Below, in pieces: positions 45,813-57,375 of a stretch of 64,000 nt of DNA. The stretch's first letter is position 1, and every line of letters begins with the position of its first letter. The notes below the pieces were generated by a model that worked only from the letters and a program-made list of their open reading frames with translations, was not told where the DNA came from and did no database searches. The stretch spans positions 372,001-436,000 of the forward strand of contig CALARK010000021.1 in NCBI GenBank assembly GCA_937888595.1, written 5' to 3'. Source of the DNA: an uncultured Sterolibacteriaceae bacterium. Its GTDB lineage: Bacteria > Pseudomonadota > Gammaproteobacteria > Burkholderiales > Rhodocyclaceae. Position numbers and translations under genes: made by a program.

Positions 45813-48389
45813 TCAAACGACGATATTGACCAGACGGCCGGGCACGACGACGACCTTCTTCGCCGACTTGCCTTCCATGAACTTCTGCGCCATCTCGTGC
45901 GCCAGCGCGGCGGCTTCGATCGCCGTCCTGTCGGCGCCGACTTTTACCTTGATGCTGCCGCGCAGCTTGCCGTTCACCTGCAGCACCAGTTCGACCTCAT
46001 CCTGCACCAGCGCTGCTTCCAGCGGTTCGGGCCATTCGGCCTGCAGGATGTCGGGGCCATAGTCCAGTTCGATCCACAGCGCATGCGCGATGTGCGGCGC
46101 GATCGGCGACAGGACGCGCAGCAGGATGCCGAAGCCTTCCTTCGCATGCGGATCGGCCGGCGCCTTTTCCAGCGCGTTGAGCATCTTCATGCAGGCCGAG
46201 GCGACGGTGTTGAACTGCAGCTTGCCGAGGTCGTAGTTGGCCTGCTTGAGCAGCAGGTGGATCTCGCGACGCAGGCCGCCGGCTTCGCCGCTGGTGGTCT
46301 GATTCTTCAATGCATGGCCGAAGGCCCAGACACGCTTCATGAAGCGGTAGGCGCCCTCGACGCCGGAATCCGACCATTCGAGGGTCTGCTCGGGCGGCGA
46401 GGCGAACATCATGAAGAAGCGCGCCGTGTCGGCGCCGTGCTGCTCGATCAAATGCTGCGGATCGACGCCGTTGCGCTTGGACTTCGACATCGTGCCGACG
46501 CCGCCGTAGTCGATGCTCGAGCCGTTGGCCTTGAGCGTTGCGCCGGTGACGTGGCCCGCCTCGTTGCGTACCAGTTCGACTTCCTCGGGGGAGAAGTACT
46601 CGATGCCACCTTTGTCAGTACGGCGGCTGAAGATGTGGTTGAGCACCATGCCCTGCGTCAGCAGGTTGGCGAAGGGTTCGTCCTGTTTCACCAGTCCGAC
46701 GTCGCGCATCACCTTGGTCCAGAAGCGCGAGTAGAGCAGGTGCAGGATCGCGTGCTCGATGCCGCCGATGTATTGGTCCACTGGCATCCAGTATTGCGTG
46801 CCGGCATCGACCATCTGGTCGTTGGCCGTGCGGGTAGCGGCATCGACGCCGTAGCGCGCGTAGTACCAGGACGAATCGACGAAAGTGTCCATCGTGTCCG
46901 TCTCGCGTTTGGCGGGCTTGCCGCACTTCGGGCAGGCGCAGTCGAGGAAGTCGGCGCGCTTGTTGAGCGGATTGCCGGAGCCGTCCGGCACGCAGTCCTC
47001 GGGCAGCACCACCGGCAGTTGGTCGTCCGGCACAGGCACCGAGCCACACACATCGCAATGGATGATCGGGATCGGGCAGCCCCAGTAGCGCTGGCGCGAG
47101 ACGCCCCAGTCGCGCAGGCGGAACTGCACCTTCTTTTCGCCTAGATTTTTGGTGGCGAGGTCGGCGGCGATGGCGTCGACGGCAGCTTCGTAGCCCAGAC
47201 CATCATACTTGCCGGAATTGACGCAGACGCCGTTCTGCTTGTCGGCATACCACTCCTGCCAGCCGTCAAGAGAAAACTCCTGCCCGGCAACGGAAATCAC
47301 CTGTTTGATTTCGAGGCCATACTTCTTGGCGAAGGCGAAGTCGCGCTCGTCGTGGGACGGCACGCCCATCACTGCGCCGTCGCCGTAGCTCATCAGGACG
47401 TAGTTGCCGACCCAGACTTCGACCTGCTTACGTGTAAGCGGATGCTCGACGAAGATGCCCGTCGGCATGCCCTTCTTCTCCATGGTCGCGAGATCGGCTT
47501 CCATCACCGAGCCGTGCTTGCATTCCTCGATGAAGGCGGCGAGTTCGGGATTGTTCTTCGCCGCGTGCGTGGCGAGCGGATGCTCGGCGGCGACGGCGCA
47601 GAAGGTCACGCCCATGATGGTGTCGGCGCGCGTGGTGAACACCCACAGCTTGCCCGCTTCGCCGTCCAGCGTGTAGGGGAAGGCGAAGCGCACGCCGGTG
47701 CTCTTGCCGATCCAGTTGGCCTGCATGAGCTTGACGCGCTCGGGCCAGCCGGGCAGCGTGTCGAGGGCGGACAGCAGCTCGTCAGCGTATTGCGTGATGC
47801 CGAGGTAGTAGCCGGGAATTTCGCGCTTCTCGACCGGCGCGCCGGTGCGCCAGCCGCGGCCTTCGATCACCTGCTCGTTGGCGAGCACGGTCTGGTCCAC
47901 CGGGTCCCAGTTCACTACCTGGGTCTTCTTGTAGGCGATGCCCTTTTCCAGCATGCGCAGGAACAGCCACTGGTTCCACTTGTAGTACTCGGGCTTGCAG
48001 GTCGCCAGCTCGCGCTCCCAGTCGAGGCCGAAGCCGAGCGACTGGAGCTGCTGCTTCATGTAGGCGATGTTGTCGTAGGTCCATTTGGCCGGCGGCACCT
48101 TGTTCTGGATCGCCGCGTTTTCGGCCGGCAGGCCGAAGGCGTCCCAGCCCATCGGCTGCAGGACATTGAACCCGCGCATCTTGTGCCAGCGGGTGAGCAC
48201 GTCACCGATGGTGTAGTTGCGCACGTGACCCATGTGCAGCTTGCCCGACGGGTACGGGAACATCGACAGGCAGTAGTATTTTGGCCGTGGGGGCTTGCTC
48301 GCATCCTGCGCGACGTTGAAGGCGCGGGTGGCGTTCCAGTGGGCCTGCGCGGCCTGCTCGATGACGTTGGGCTGATATTTTTCCTGCAT
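45813..48389 (-). CDS. leuS: Leucyl-tRNA synthetase
   Basis: 858 residues from the ATG at 48389 (MQEKYQPNVIEQAAQAHW). Class I synthetase: HMGHVRNYTIGD (HIGH motif), CP1 editing domain, zinc-like cysteine segments (CDVCGSVP, CACPKCGK), MSKSKRNGVDP (KMSKS). Near the C-terminus, VGADRTA in the strand IKVKVGADRTAIEAAAL is encoded by a 24-bp dispersed element, yet the region has the same length as E. coli LeuRS. Confidence 0.98.
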   Translation of the reverse strand: MQEKYQPNVIEQAAQAHWNATRAFNVAQDASKPPRPKYYCLSMFPYPSGKLHMGHVRNYTIGDVLTRWHKMRGFNVLQPMGWDAFGLPAENAAIQNKVPPAKWTYDNIAYMKQQLQSLGFGLDWERELATCKPEYYKWNQWLFLRMLEKGIAYKKTQVVNWDPVDQTVLANEQVIEGRGWRTGAPVEKREIPGYYLGITQYADELLSALDTLPGWPERVKLMQANWIGKSTGVRFAFPYTLDGEAGKLWVFTTRADTIMGVTFCAVAAEHPLATHAAKNNPELAAFIEECKHGSVMEADLATMEKKGMPTGIFVEHPLTRKQVEVWVGNYVLMSYGDGAVMGVPSHDERDFAFAKKYGLEIKQVISVAGQEFSLDGWQEWYADKQNGVCVNSGKYDGLGYEAAVDAIAADLATKNLGEKKVQFRLRDWGVSRQRYWGCPIPIIHCDVCGSVPVPDDQLPVVLPEDCVPDGSGNPLNKRADFLDCACPKCGKPAKRETDTMDTFVDSSWYYARYGVDAATRTANDQMVDAGTQYWMPVDQYIGGIEHAILHLLYSRFWTKVMRDVGLVKQDEPFANLLTQGMVLNHIFSRRTDKGGIEYFSPEEVELVRNEAGHVTGATLKANGSSIDYGGVGTMSKSKRNGVDPQHLIEQHGADTARFFMMFASPPEQTLEWSDSGVEGAYRFMKRVWAFGHALKNQTTSGEAGGLRREIHLLLKQANYDLGKLQFNTVASACMKMLNALEKAPADPHAKEGFGILLRVLSPIAPHIAHALWIELDYGPDILQAEWPEPLEAALVQDEVELVLQVNGKLRGSIKVKVGADRTAIEAAALAHEMAQKFMEGKSAKKVVVVPGRLVNIVV
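45921..45945 (-). repeat. 24-bp dispersed element, copy 12 (inside leuS)
   Basis: On the minus strand AAAAGTCGGCG, CCGAC, AGGACGGCG. Parallel to leuS, read as K-V-G-A-D-R-T-A without length change relative to E. coli LeuRS. Confidence 0.8.
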
Positions 48390-48484
48390 GGCCGGGGGCG
48401 AAAAGTGCGATTCGACAAGGGGGCGAATTATACGCCCGCCCCCTCTCCCCCCTTTGTTGGCCGCCCGTAAGGGCGCGGCCATGC

Positions 48485-48817
48485 TCAGCCAAATGAAAGC
48501 GGCCGGAAGCTGCGCCAGCCACGCTGGCAGTTGAGCATCATCACATCGAGGATGGCGAGCGGAGCCTGCGATAAGCGTTCGTGGTGGCGTGTCCAGGCGC
48601 GCCAGCCGAACGAGGCGGCTTCTTCACGCAGGCTTTCGGCCGTCATGAGTTCCAGCAGGCGCTCCATGGCGACCTGATTGCAGGCCGGCGTGTCGGCTTC
48701 GCCCGTCGCATGGACGGCGTGGCACCGTGCTGCCTGCCAGAGGATCTCGGCACGGCTCAGGGAAATGCCGGCCTTGTGGGCCAGCCAGGGCAGGATTTTC
48801 GGGTGGGTCGTTTTCAT
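48485..48817 (-). CDS. Conserved-looking hypothetical protein
   Basis: 110 residues behind a good ribosome site (TAGGAG). Helical, with many Trp/His/Arg (KILPWLAHKAGISLSRAEILWQAARCHAV, FGWRAWTRHHERLSQAPLAILDVMMLNCQRGW). No signal peptide or clear domain. I do not recognise the family; basic and tryptophan-rich character would allow nucleic acid or membrane contact. It lies 95 bp upstream of leuS on the same strand and is divergent from uvrD. Confidence 0.6.
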   Translation of the reverse strand: MKTTHPKILPWLAHKAGISLSRAEILWQAARCHAVHATGEADTPACNQVAMERLLELMTAESLREEAASFGWRAWTRHHERLSQAPLAILDVMMLNCQRGWRSFRPLSFG

Positions 48818-48941
48818 GAACGGCTCCTATGAAGAAAGCGCAATTTTGTTGCGCTGCACAATTCAACCATGAGATGAGGATCAAGGCAAAAAGTTCAATA
48901 GGCTTGGAGTAGACTGCCCGCTTTATGTAAAGGCTAACCCA

Positions 48942-51137
48942 TTGAATCTACTGGAAGGACTCAACGAACCGCAGCTGGCGGCCGTGACGCTGCCCCCCCA
49001 GCATGCCCTGATCCTCGCCGGCGCCGGCTCGGGCAAGACGCGGGTGCTGACGACCCGCATCGCCTGGCTGATCTCGACTGCGCAGGCCAGCCCGTCGGCC
49101 ATCCTCGCCGTCACCTTCACCAACAAGGCGGCCAAGGAAATGCTGGCGCGCCTGTCGGCGATGCTGCCGATCAATGTCAAGGGCATGTGGATCGGCACTT
49201 TCCATGGCCTGTGCAACCGCATGCTGCGCGCCCACTACCGTGACGCGGGACTGCCGCAGCTGTTCCAGATCCTCGATTCGGCCGACCAGCTGGCTGCCGT
49301 CAAACGGCTGCTGAAATCGCTCAACGTCGATGACGAGAAGTTTCCGCCGCGCGAATTGTGCTGGTTCATCAATGCGCAGAAGGAGGCCGGTCTGCGCCCG
49401 GCGGCCGTCGAGGCCTGGGACGACTACAGCCGCAACCGCGTCGCCCTCTACGAAGCCTACGAGCAGCAATGCCAGAAGGAGGGCGTGGTCGACTTCGCCG
49501 AGCTGCTGCTGCGCTGCTACGAGCTGCTGGAGCGCAACGAGCCGCTGCGCCGCCATTATCAGGAGCGGTTCCGCCACATCCTTGTCGACGAGTTTCAGGA
49601 CACCAACAAGCTGCAGTACCGCTGGCTCAAGCTGTTGGCGGGTCACGAAGTCTCCCCTCCCGCGAGGGAGGGGCTGGGGGTGGGCGGGTGTTTGTTTTGC
49701 GTCGGTGACGACGACCAGTCGATTTATGCGTTTCGCGGCGCCGATGTCGGCAACATGCGCGACTTCGAGCGCGAGTTCAAGGTCGGCAACCTGATCCGCC
49801 TCGAGCAGAACTACCGCTCGCATGGCAACATCCTCGACGCCGCCAACGCCATCATCGAGAACAACCCCTCGCGCCTTGGCAAGAACCTGTGGACCGAGGC
49901 CGGCGCCGGCGAGCCGATCCGTGTGCATGAGTCCTATTCGGACGGCGACGAAGCGCGCTTCGTCGTCGAGGAAGTCAAGGCCTTGTCGAATGATGGCCAC
50001 GCCCGCAGGGAAATCGCGCTGCTCTACCGCAGCAACGCGCAAAGCCGCGCGCTGGAGCACGCCCTTTTCAATGCCGGCATCCCCTACCGCGTCTATGGCG
50101 GCCTGCGCTTCTTCGAGCGCGCCGAGATCAAGCACGCACTGGCTTATTTAAGATTGATCGCCAATGCCGACGACGATACCGCCTTCGCCCGCGTCGTGAA
50201 TTTCCCGACGCGCGGCATCGGGGCGCGCAGCATCGAGCAGCTGTCCGATGCTGCCCGGGGAAGCGGCAGCAGCCTCCATGCGGCAACTCCCCTGGTCGCG
50301 GGTGCAGGCGGCGCCAAGCTCGCCGCCTTCGCCGCGCTGATCGTCCGGCTCCGCGAAGCCGCCCACCTGCCGCTACCCGAGCTGGTCGAGCACGTACTCG
50401 ATCTCTCGGGCCTGCGCACGCATTACCAGCACGAGAAGGAAGGCCAGGAACGGCTCGCCAACCTCGACGAACTCGTCAATGCCGCCGCCGGCTTCGTCGC
50501 CGAGGAAGGCACGGCCGATGCGGAGGGCGAGTTGGCGGGCGACCTCGCCGCCTTCCTGGCCCACGCGGCCCTCGAGGCCGGTGAACACCAGGCCGGCGAG
50601 GGCGACGATGCGCTGCAGCTGATGACGGTGCATTCGGCCAAGGGCCTGGAGTTCGACGTCGTGTTCCTCTGCGGGCTGGAGGAAGGGCTGTTTCCGCATG
50701 AAAATTCCCTGAACGAGGCGCGCGGCCTGGAGGAGGAGCGCCGCCTCATGTACGTCGCGGTGACGCGTGCGCGCCAGCGGCTCTATCTCTGCCATGCGCA
50801 GACGCGCATGCTGCATGGCCATACGCGCTACAACCTGCCTTCGCGCTTCATCGACGAGGTGCCGGCCGGCCTGCTCAAGCACCTCACCGCGCGTGCGACG
50901 AAATCCGGCTATGCCGTCTCCACTTACGCGAATGACTCGCCGACATTTTCGCCTGCACCGCGTCGCCAGGAAAGCGGCGGCTTGCGCATCGGCCAGAACG
51001 TCATGCACGCGAAATTCGGCCTTGGCGTTATCGTCAATGCGGAGGGCGGTGGGGCCGACGCGCGCGTGCAGGTCAACTTCGGCAGCGCCGGCATGAAATG
51101 GCTGGCACTGTCGGTCGCCAAGCTGGAGCCGGTCTGA
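48942..51137 (+). CDS. uvrD: UvrD/Rep-family DNA helicase with translated repeat insertion
   Basis: 731 residues from a TTG at 48942 (NLLEGLNEPQLAAVTL, the family start). SF1A helicase: Walker A GAGSGKT 27-33, VTFTNKAAKEM, TFHGLCNRMLR, DEFQDTN, VGDDDQSIYAFRGA, VEQNYRS-like RLEQNYRSHGN, and motifs V and VI (LMTVHSAKGLEFD, VTRARQRLYL). Residues about 235-250 (HEVSPPAREGLGVGGCL) between LLAG and VGDDDQSIY are an in-frame copy of the GC hairpin repeat; E. coli UvrD has a shorter link here. Acts in mismatch and nucleotide-excision repair. Confidence 0.95.
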   Translation: MNLLEGLNEPQLAAVTLPPQHALILAGAGSGKTRVLTTRIAWLISTAQASPSAILAVTFTNKAAKEMLARLSAMLPINVKGMWIGTFHGLCNRMLRAHYRDAGLPQLFQILDSADQLAAVKRLLKSLNVDDEKFPPRELCWFINAQKEAGLRPAAVEAWDDYSRNRVALYEAYEQQCQKEGVVDFAELLLRCYELLERNEPLRRHYQERFRHILVDEFQDTNKLQYRWLKLLAGHEVSPPAREGLGVGGCLFCVGDDDQSIYAFRGADVGNMRDFEREFKVGNLIRLEQNYRSHGNILDAANAIIENNPSRLGKNLWTEAGAGEPIRVHESYSDGDEARFVVEEVKALSNDGHARREIALLYRSNAQSRALEHALFNAGIPYRVYGGLRFFERAEIKHALAYLRLIANADDDTAFARVVNFPTRGIGARSIEQLSDAARGSGSSLHAATPLVAGAGGAKLAAFAALIVRLREAAHLPLPELVEHVLDLSGLRTHYQHEKEGQERLANLDELVNAAAGFVAEEGTADAEGELAGDLAAFLAHAALEAGEHQAGEGDDALQLMTVHSAKGLEFDVVFLCGLEEGLFPHENSLNEARGLEEERRLMYVAVTRARQRLYLCHAQTRMLHGHTRYNLPSRFIDEVPAGLLKHLTARATKSGYAVSTYANDSPTFSPAPRRQESGGLRIGQNVMHAKFGLGVIVNAEGGGADARVQVNFGSAGMKWLALSVAKLEPV
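49648..49688 (+). repeat. GC hairpin repeat, copy B (inside uvrD)
   Basis: Stem CCCCTCCC / GGGAGGGG (49654-49661, 49666-49673) with GCGA loop, AAGTCT before and CTGGGGGTGGG after. In frame with uvrD between motifs II and III. Confidence 0.8.
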
Positions 51138-51141
51138 ACGG

Positions 51142-52029
51142 ATGATCGGGTTCGGCCTGCTGGCGGGCCTCGGCTTCGTCGTCGTACTGCTGCTGGCCCG
51201 CGTGGCGATTCGCCGCGGACTCGCCGCGCCGCGCGTGCCCGAGCGTCGCGATCCCGGCGACCTCGGCCTGGCTTTTTCCACCGTCGAATTTCCGACCGCG
51301 AACGGCCGGACGCTGCGCGGCTGGTACGTTCCCGCAGCAGCCGGCCATGCGTCGGCCATCGTCGTGCTGCACGGCTGGGGCGGCAATGCCGAGACCATGC
51401 TGCCGCTCGCCGGCCCGCTGTATCGTGCGGGCCATGCCCTGCTGTTCTTCGATGCACGCTGCCACGGCATGAGCGATGCCGACGAGTTCGTCTCGCTGCC
51501 CCGTTTCGCCGAGGACCTCGAGCATGCGCTCGACTGGTTGCACCGCCAGCCGGGGATCGACCCGCAGTGCATCGCGGCGGTCGGCCATTCGGTCGGTGCC
51601 GGCGCTGCGCTGCTGGTCGCCTCGCGCTCGGCGGCCCTGGCGGCGGTGGTCAGCATCGCCGCCTTCGCGCATCCGGATGCGATGATGCGCCGCTGGCTCG
51701 CCTGGCGCCGCATCCCCTACTGGCCGGTCGGCTGGGCCGTCCTCGCGTACGTTCAGCACGTCATCGGCACGCGCTTCGAGCGCATCGCCCCGGTCAATAC
51801 GATCCGGTCGGTGCGCTGCCCGGTGCTGCTTGCCCACGGGACGGAAGACACGACGGTGCCGGTCGACGAGGCGCGGCAGATTTACACGAACCGGTCGCAC
51901 GACCGGGTAGAGTTGCTGCTGATGCAGGGCAGCCACGACGAATATGCCGAGATGGATATCGGCATCGATGCCATCGGGGCGTTCCTCGGCCGCGCCCTGG
52001 GCCAGACAGGAGAACGAGATGAAAGTTGA
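51142..52029 (+). CDS. Membrane-anchored alpha/beta hydrolase
   Basis: 295 residues. N-terminal membrane segment (about 2-22), then an alpha/beta-hydrolase fold: HGWGGNAETMLPLAGPLYRAGH oxyanion region, nucleophile elbow GHSVGAG (Ser of AAVGHSVGAGAAL), acid in HGTEDTTVPV and histidine in GSHDEYAEM. Resembles the YfhR/BAAT-like serine hydrolases with unknown substrate. Starts 5 bp after uvrD; overlaps the next hydrolase gene by 11 bp. Confidence 0.85.
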   Translation: MIGFGLLAGLGFVVVLLLARVAIRRGLAAPRVPERRDPGDLGLAFSTVEFPTANGRTLRGWYVPAAAGHASAIVVLHGWGGNAETMLPLAGPLYRAGHALLFFDARCHGMSDADEFVSLPRFAEDLEHALDWLHRQPGIDPQCIAAVGHSVGAGAALLVASRSAALAAVVSIAAFAHPDAMMRRWLAWRRIPYWPVGWAVLAYVQHVIGTRFERIAPVNTIRSVRCPVLLAHGTEDTTVPVDEARQIYTNRSHDRVELLLMQGSHDEYAEMDIGIDAIGAFLGRALGQTGERDES

Positions 52030-52798
52030 GGCCAACGGCATCGACATCCATTACGAAATCTCGGGCAGCGGCCCATGGGTCACGCTCGCCCACTCGCTCG
52101 CGACCAACCTGACGCTCTGGGACGAACTGGCCGCCGTGCTTGCGAAGCGCTTTTCCGTGCTGCGCTACGACGCGCGCGGCCATGGCAAAAGCGGCGCGCC
52201 GAACGGGCCCTACAGTTTTCCGCAGCTCGTCGGCGATCTCGTCGGACTGCTCGACGCGCTGAAGATCGGGCGCACCCATTTCGTCGGCCTGTCGATGGGC
52301 GGCATGCTCGGCCAGCACTTCGCCCTGGCGCATCCCGAACGGCTCGATCGCCTCGCACTGGTCAGCACCACGAGCCGGATTCCGCCGGAAGCCGGTGCAC
52401 TGTGGGACGAGCGCATCGCCGTCGCACGTGCGCACGGCATGCAGGCGCACGTCGAGTCGACGCTGGCGCGCTGGTTCACGACGCCGTACCGCGCCGCGCA
52501 CCCCGAGGTAATGGCGCGCATCGGCGCACTGGTCGCGGCAACGCCGGTGGCCGGCTTTGCCGGCTGGGGCACAGCGATCTGTACGCTGGATGTGACGGCG
52601 CAGCTCGGTGCCGTGCGTGCGCCGACGCTGGTGGTGGTCGGCGCCGACGATCCCGGCACGCCGCCGGCGGCGGGCGAAGCGATCGCGGCGGCGATTCCCG
52701 GCGCGCGGCTGGAGATCATCCCGGCCGCCTCCCACCAACTCGTGATCGAGCAGGCACCGCGCTTCGAACGCCTGCTGGAGGATTTTCTCGCCGCCTGA
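52019..52798 (+). CDS. Alpha/beta hydrolase, 3-oxoadipate enol-lactonase-like
   Basis: 259 residues from ATG 52019 behind AGGAGAACG. Motifs HSLATNLTLWDELAAVLAKRFSVLRYDARGHGKS, the nucleophile elbow GLSMGGMLGQ, acid in VVGADDPGTPP and ASHQLVIEQ as the catalytic His region. These match PcaD/BioH-like lactonases and esterases. No protocatechuate pathway genes are nearby, so pcaD function is uncertain. Confidence 0.8.
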   Translation: MKVEANGIDIHYEISGSGPWVTLAHSLATNLTLWDELAAVLAKRFSVLRYDARGHGKSGAPNGPYSFPQLVGDLVGLLDALKIGRTHFVGLSMGGMLGQHFALAHPERLDRLALVSTTSRIPPEAGALWDERIAVARAHGMQAHVESTLARWFTTPYRAAHPEVMARIGALVAATPVAGFAGWGTAICTLDVTAQLGAVRAPTLVVVGADDPGTPPAAGEAIAAAIPGARLEIIPAASHQLVIEQAPRFERLLEDFLAA

Positions 52799-52805
52799 GG
52801 CAGCG

Positions 52806-54074
52806 TCAGGTGTTGCGTGCCGTTTCGAGAAAATAGCGCGCGATGATGGCGTGCAGCATGGCCTCTATTTCGGCGTCGGACGCCGCGCTGACGTTCGCGA
52901 AGAGCGGGTCGACGATCGACTCGAACAGGCCGGTCAGCTGCGGATCGAAATGCGTGCCGGCGGAGCTCCTGACGATGGCCATCGCCTCGTCCAGCGGCAT
53001 CGGTTCCTTGTAGGGGCGACGCGAAGTCAGTGCGTCGAAGACATCCACGATGGCGAAGATGCGCGCCGTGACGGGAATTGCGTCGCCTTTCAGCCCGCGC
53101 AGGTAGCCGCTGCCGTCGTATTTCTCGTGGTGGAACTCGACGACGTCGCGCGCCTGCTGCAGCCAGTCGGATTTTTCCAGGATGTCGACGCCGAACGCGA
53201 CATGCTGCTTCATGATGGCGAACTCGCTTTCGTCGAGCCGACCCGGCTTGAGCAGGATCGCATCGCTGATGCCGATCTTGCCGACATCGTGGAGGAAGGC
53301 GCCGGCGATCAGGTCGCGGATCTGCGTCGACGGCAGGCCGGCGGCCTCGGCCAGCCGCACGGCGTAGATCGACACGCGGTAGTTGTGTACGTTGGTGTCG
53401 GAGTCGCGTTTCGCGATCGCGCTGCCGAGCACCTCCATCAGCTCGATGTTCCCTTTCAGCAGGTCGTGCGAGAACCGGACCACTTCACGGTTGAGCCCGA
53501 CGATGACCGGATAGAGCGCCAGGGTGGTCAGCAGCACCGTCGCGAGCACGGTCAGCAGGGACAGGGTCAGTTCGCCACGCAGGCGTTCTAGGGTCTCGCG
53601 ATCGATCAGGAAGACGCCCTCGAAGTATCCGGCGATCGACTGCGCCTCATCCTGCAACGGCACCATGACCTGCAGCACCATGTCGTCGCCCAGCGCAAAG
53701 CGCTGGTAATGCGGCTGGTCGTCCTGGGGAAACTTGTGCGCCCGCTGCTTCAAGGCCGCCTCGATGTGCGCATGACGCGGGTCGACCTTCTCCGCGAGCT
53801 TGTTGTGGAGGCGATCGTAGAGCTCGGCGACGATGAAGTGCTCGCGCAGGAAGTCGGCGGCGACGCGGTCGAGCACGTTGCCGTCCGCCTGCGGCACGTT
53901 CAACAGCGGGATATGGGCCGCGGAAATCTTGCCGGCTTCAGCGGTGGCCAGATCGACGAGCTGGTCGTCGATTTTCTCGATGCCATGGTAATAGAGTCCG
54001 CTACCGAGTCCGAGCGAGATGAGCAGCCAGGCGAGCAGCAGGCGGCGCAGCAGGATGCGGTGCAGGTTCAGCAT
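52806..54074 (-). CDS. HD-GYP domain c-di-GMP phosphodiesterase-type sensor
   Basis: 422 residues. Two membrane segments (about 10-28 and 170-192) bracket a periplasmic sensor region of about 140 residues; then a short linker and the HD-GYP domain (about 215-400) with HDVGKIGI, LHHE-type EFHHEKYDGSGYLRGLKGD and DVFDALTSRRPYKEP. The canonical HHExxDGxGYP is present as HHEKYDGSGYL, with Pro replaced by Leu. Likely degrades c-di-GMP in response to an outside signal. A GGDEF cyclase lies 5 kb away. Confidence 0.88.
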   Translation of the reverse strand: MLNLHRILLRRLLLAWLLISLGLGSGLYYHGIEKIDDQLVDLATAEAGKISAAHIPLLNVPQADGNVLDRVAADFLREHFIVAELYDRLHNKLAEKVDPRHAHIEAALKQRAHKFPQDDQPHYQRFALGDDMVLQVMVPLQDEAQSIAGYFEGVFLIDRETLERLRGELTLSLLTVLATVLLTTLALYPVIVGLNREVVRFSHDLLKGNIELMEVLGSAIAKRDSDTNVHNYRVSIYAVRLAEAAGLPSTQIRDLIAGAFLHDVGKIGISDAILLKPGRLDESEFAIMKQHVAFGVDILEKSDWLQQARDVVEFHHEKYDGSGYLRGLKGDAIPVTARIFAIVDVFDALTSRRPYKEPMPLDEAMAIVRSSAGTHFDPQLTGLFESIVDPLFANVSAASDAEIEAMLHAIIARYFLETARNT

Positions 54075-54115
54075 GCCGGGATTATGCCCCAGCGCCCTTA
54101 AGTATTGCTTAAGTC

Positions 54116-54139
54116 AAAGTCGGCGCTACCGGGACGGTA
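54116..54139 (+). repeat. 24-bp dispersed element, copy 13
   Basis: AAAGTCGGCG, CTACC, GGGACGG, then TAG; the compensating CTACC...GGTAG change makes a short local inverted repeat. Lies between the HD-GYP start and the ParA-like stop. Confidence 0.72.
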
Positions 54140-54146
54140 GCGGCCG

Positions 54147-54953
54147 TTATGCCTTCTGCCGGGCCGCTTTGCGCTTGTCCTGCAAAGCGTCGAACAGCCG
54201 CTCGAACTCGTCCGTGAGCTTGTGGCGCGGGTCGAGATGGATCATTGGCTTCGCCTGCTGGTGCGATTCCTTGATTTTCACCGAGGCCGACAGGAAGGGC
54301 TCCAGCACCGGCAGGTTCTCGGCGCGCAGTTCGTCGACCACTTTCTGGGGCAGGCTGGCGCGCGCCTGGAACTGGTTGACGACGATGCCCTCGACTTCCA
54401 GCGATTCGTTGTGGTCGGCGCGGATTTCGGCGACGTTGTCGAGCAGCGTATAGAGCGCACGGCGGGCGAATTCGTCGCAGTCGAAGGGGATCAGGCAGCG
54501 GTCGGCGGCGATCAGCGCCGACCGCGTGTAGAAGTGCAGCGCCGGCGGTGTGTCGATCCAGATCTCGTCGAAATCGAGCGCGTCGAGCGCCTCCTTGAGC
54601 TTGTAGATCTTGTAGCGCGATTCGAGCTTGGCCTGCAGTTCCTCCAGCGCGGCGTCGGCCGGCATCACGAACAGCTTGTCGAAGGGCGTGGCATGGATGA
54701 AGTCCTCGGTCGGCTTCGGCCGCAGCTTGAAGTTGAGCATCTGGTCGAAGAACTCGGTGACCGTGTTCTCGAGTTCCTCGGCGGCATCGCCGAGCAGGTA
54801 GCGTGTCGAATTGGCCTGGGGATCGAGGTCGATCACCAAGGTGCGGATGCCCTGGCCCTTGGGGCCGCCTTTTTGGGCGGCGATGGCGGCGAGGTTGCAG
54901 GTGATGGTGCTTTTGCCGACACCACCCTTCTGGTTGAAGACGACGCGTTTCAT
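54147..54953 (-). CDS. ParA-family ATPase (orphan)
   Basis: 268 residues from ATG 54953. Deviant Walker A KGGVGKST at 9-16 (NQKGGVGKSTITCNLAA), Walker A' VIDLDPQANSTRYL, and WIDTPPALHFYTRSAL. Similar to chromosomal ParA/Soj relatives, but without ParB or parS nearby. The long C-terminal part (SHQQAKPMIHLDPRHKLTDEFERLFDAL) is typical of a Rhodocyclales/Comamonadaceae chromosomal group. It may position a cytoplasmic cargo. Divergent from maeB. Confidence 0.85.
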   Translation of the reverse strand: MKRVVFNQKGGVGKSTITCNLAAIAAQKGGPKGQGIRTLVIDLDPQANSTRYLLGDAAEELENTVTEFFDQMLNFKLRPKPTEDFIHATPFDKLFVMPADAALEELQAKLESRYKIYKLKEALDALDFDEIWIDTPPALHFYTRSALIAADRCLIPFDCDEFARRALYTLLDNVAEIRADHNESLEVEGIVVNQFQARASLPQKVVDELRAENLPVLEPFLSASVKIKESHQQAKPMIHLDPRHKLTDEFERLFDALQDKRKAARQKA

Positions 54954-55075
54954 GCGGAAACTCCCTGCGATTGTGCAAGGCAGCATTTTCGCACGAGGGT
55001 GTTGCGGTTTTCTGCAGTGGCGGCGGAAAACCAGCGGAGTAAGATTGCGCCTCCATTGTCCAAGCGTATTGCCCC

Positions 55076-57373
<2,298 letters not shown>

Positions 57374-57375
57374 CT

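Noticed and set aside
46420..46440. GTGTCGGCGCCGTG inside leuS as an element copy
   Set aside because: Shares only the TCGGCGCC core with neither arm.
54147..54953. ParA as sign of an integrated plasmid
   Set aside because: No ParB, replication or transfer genes, and composition like its neighbours.
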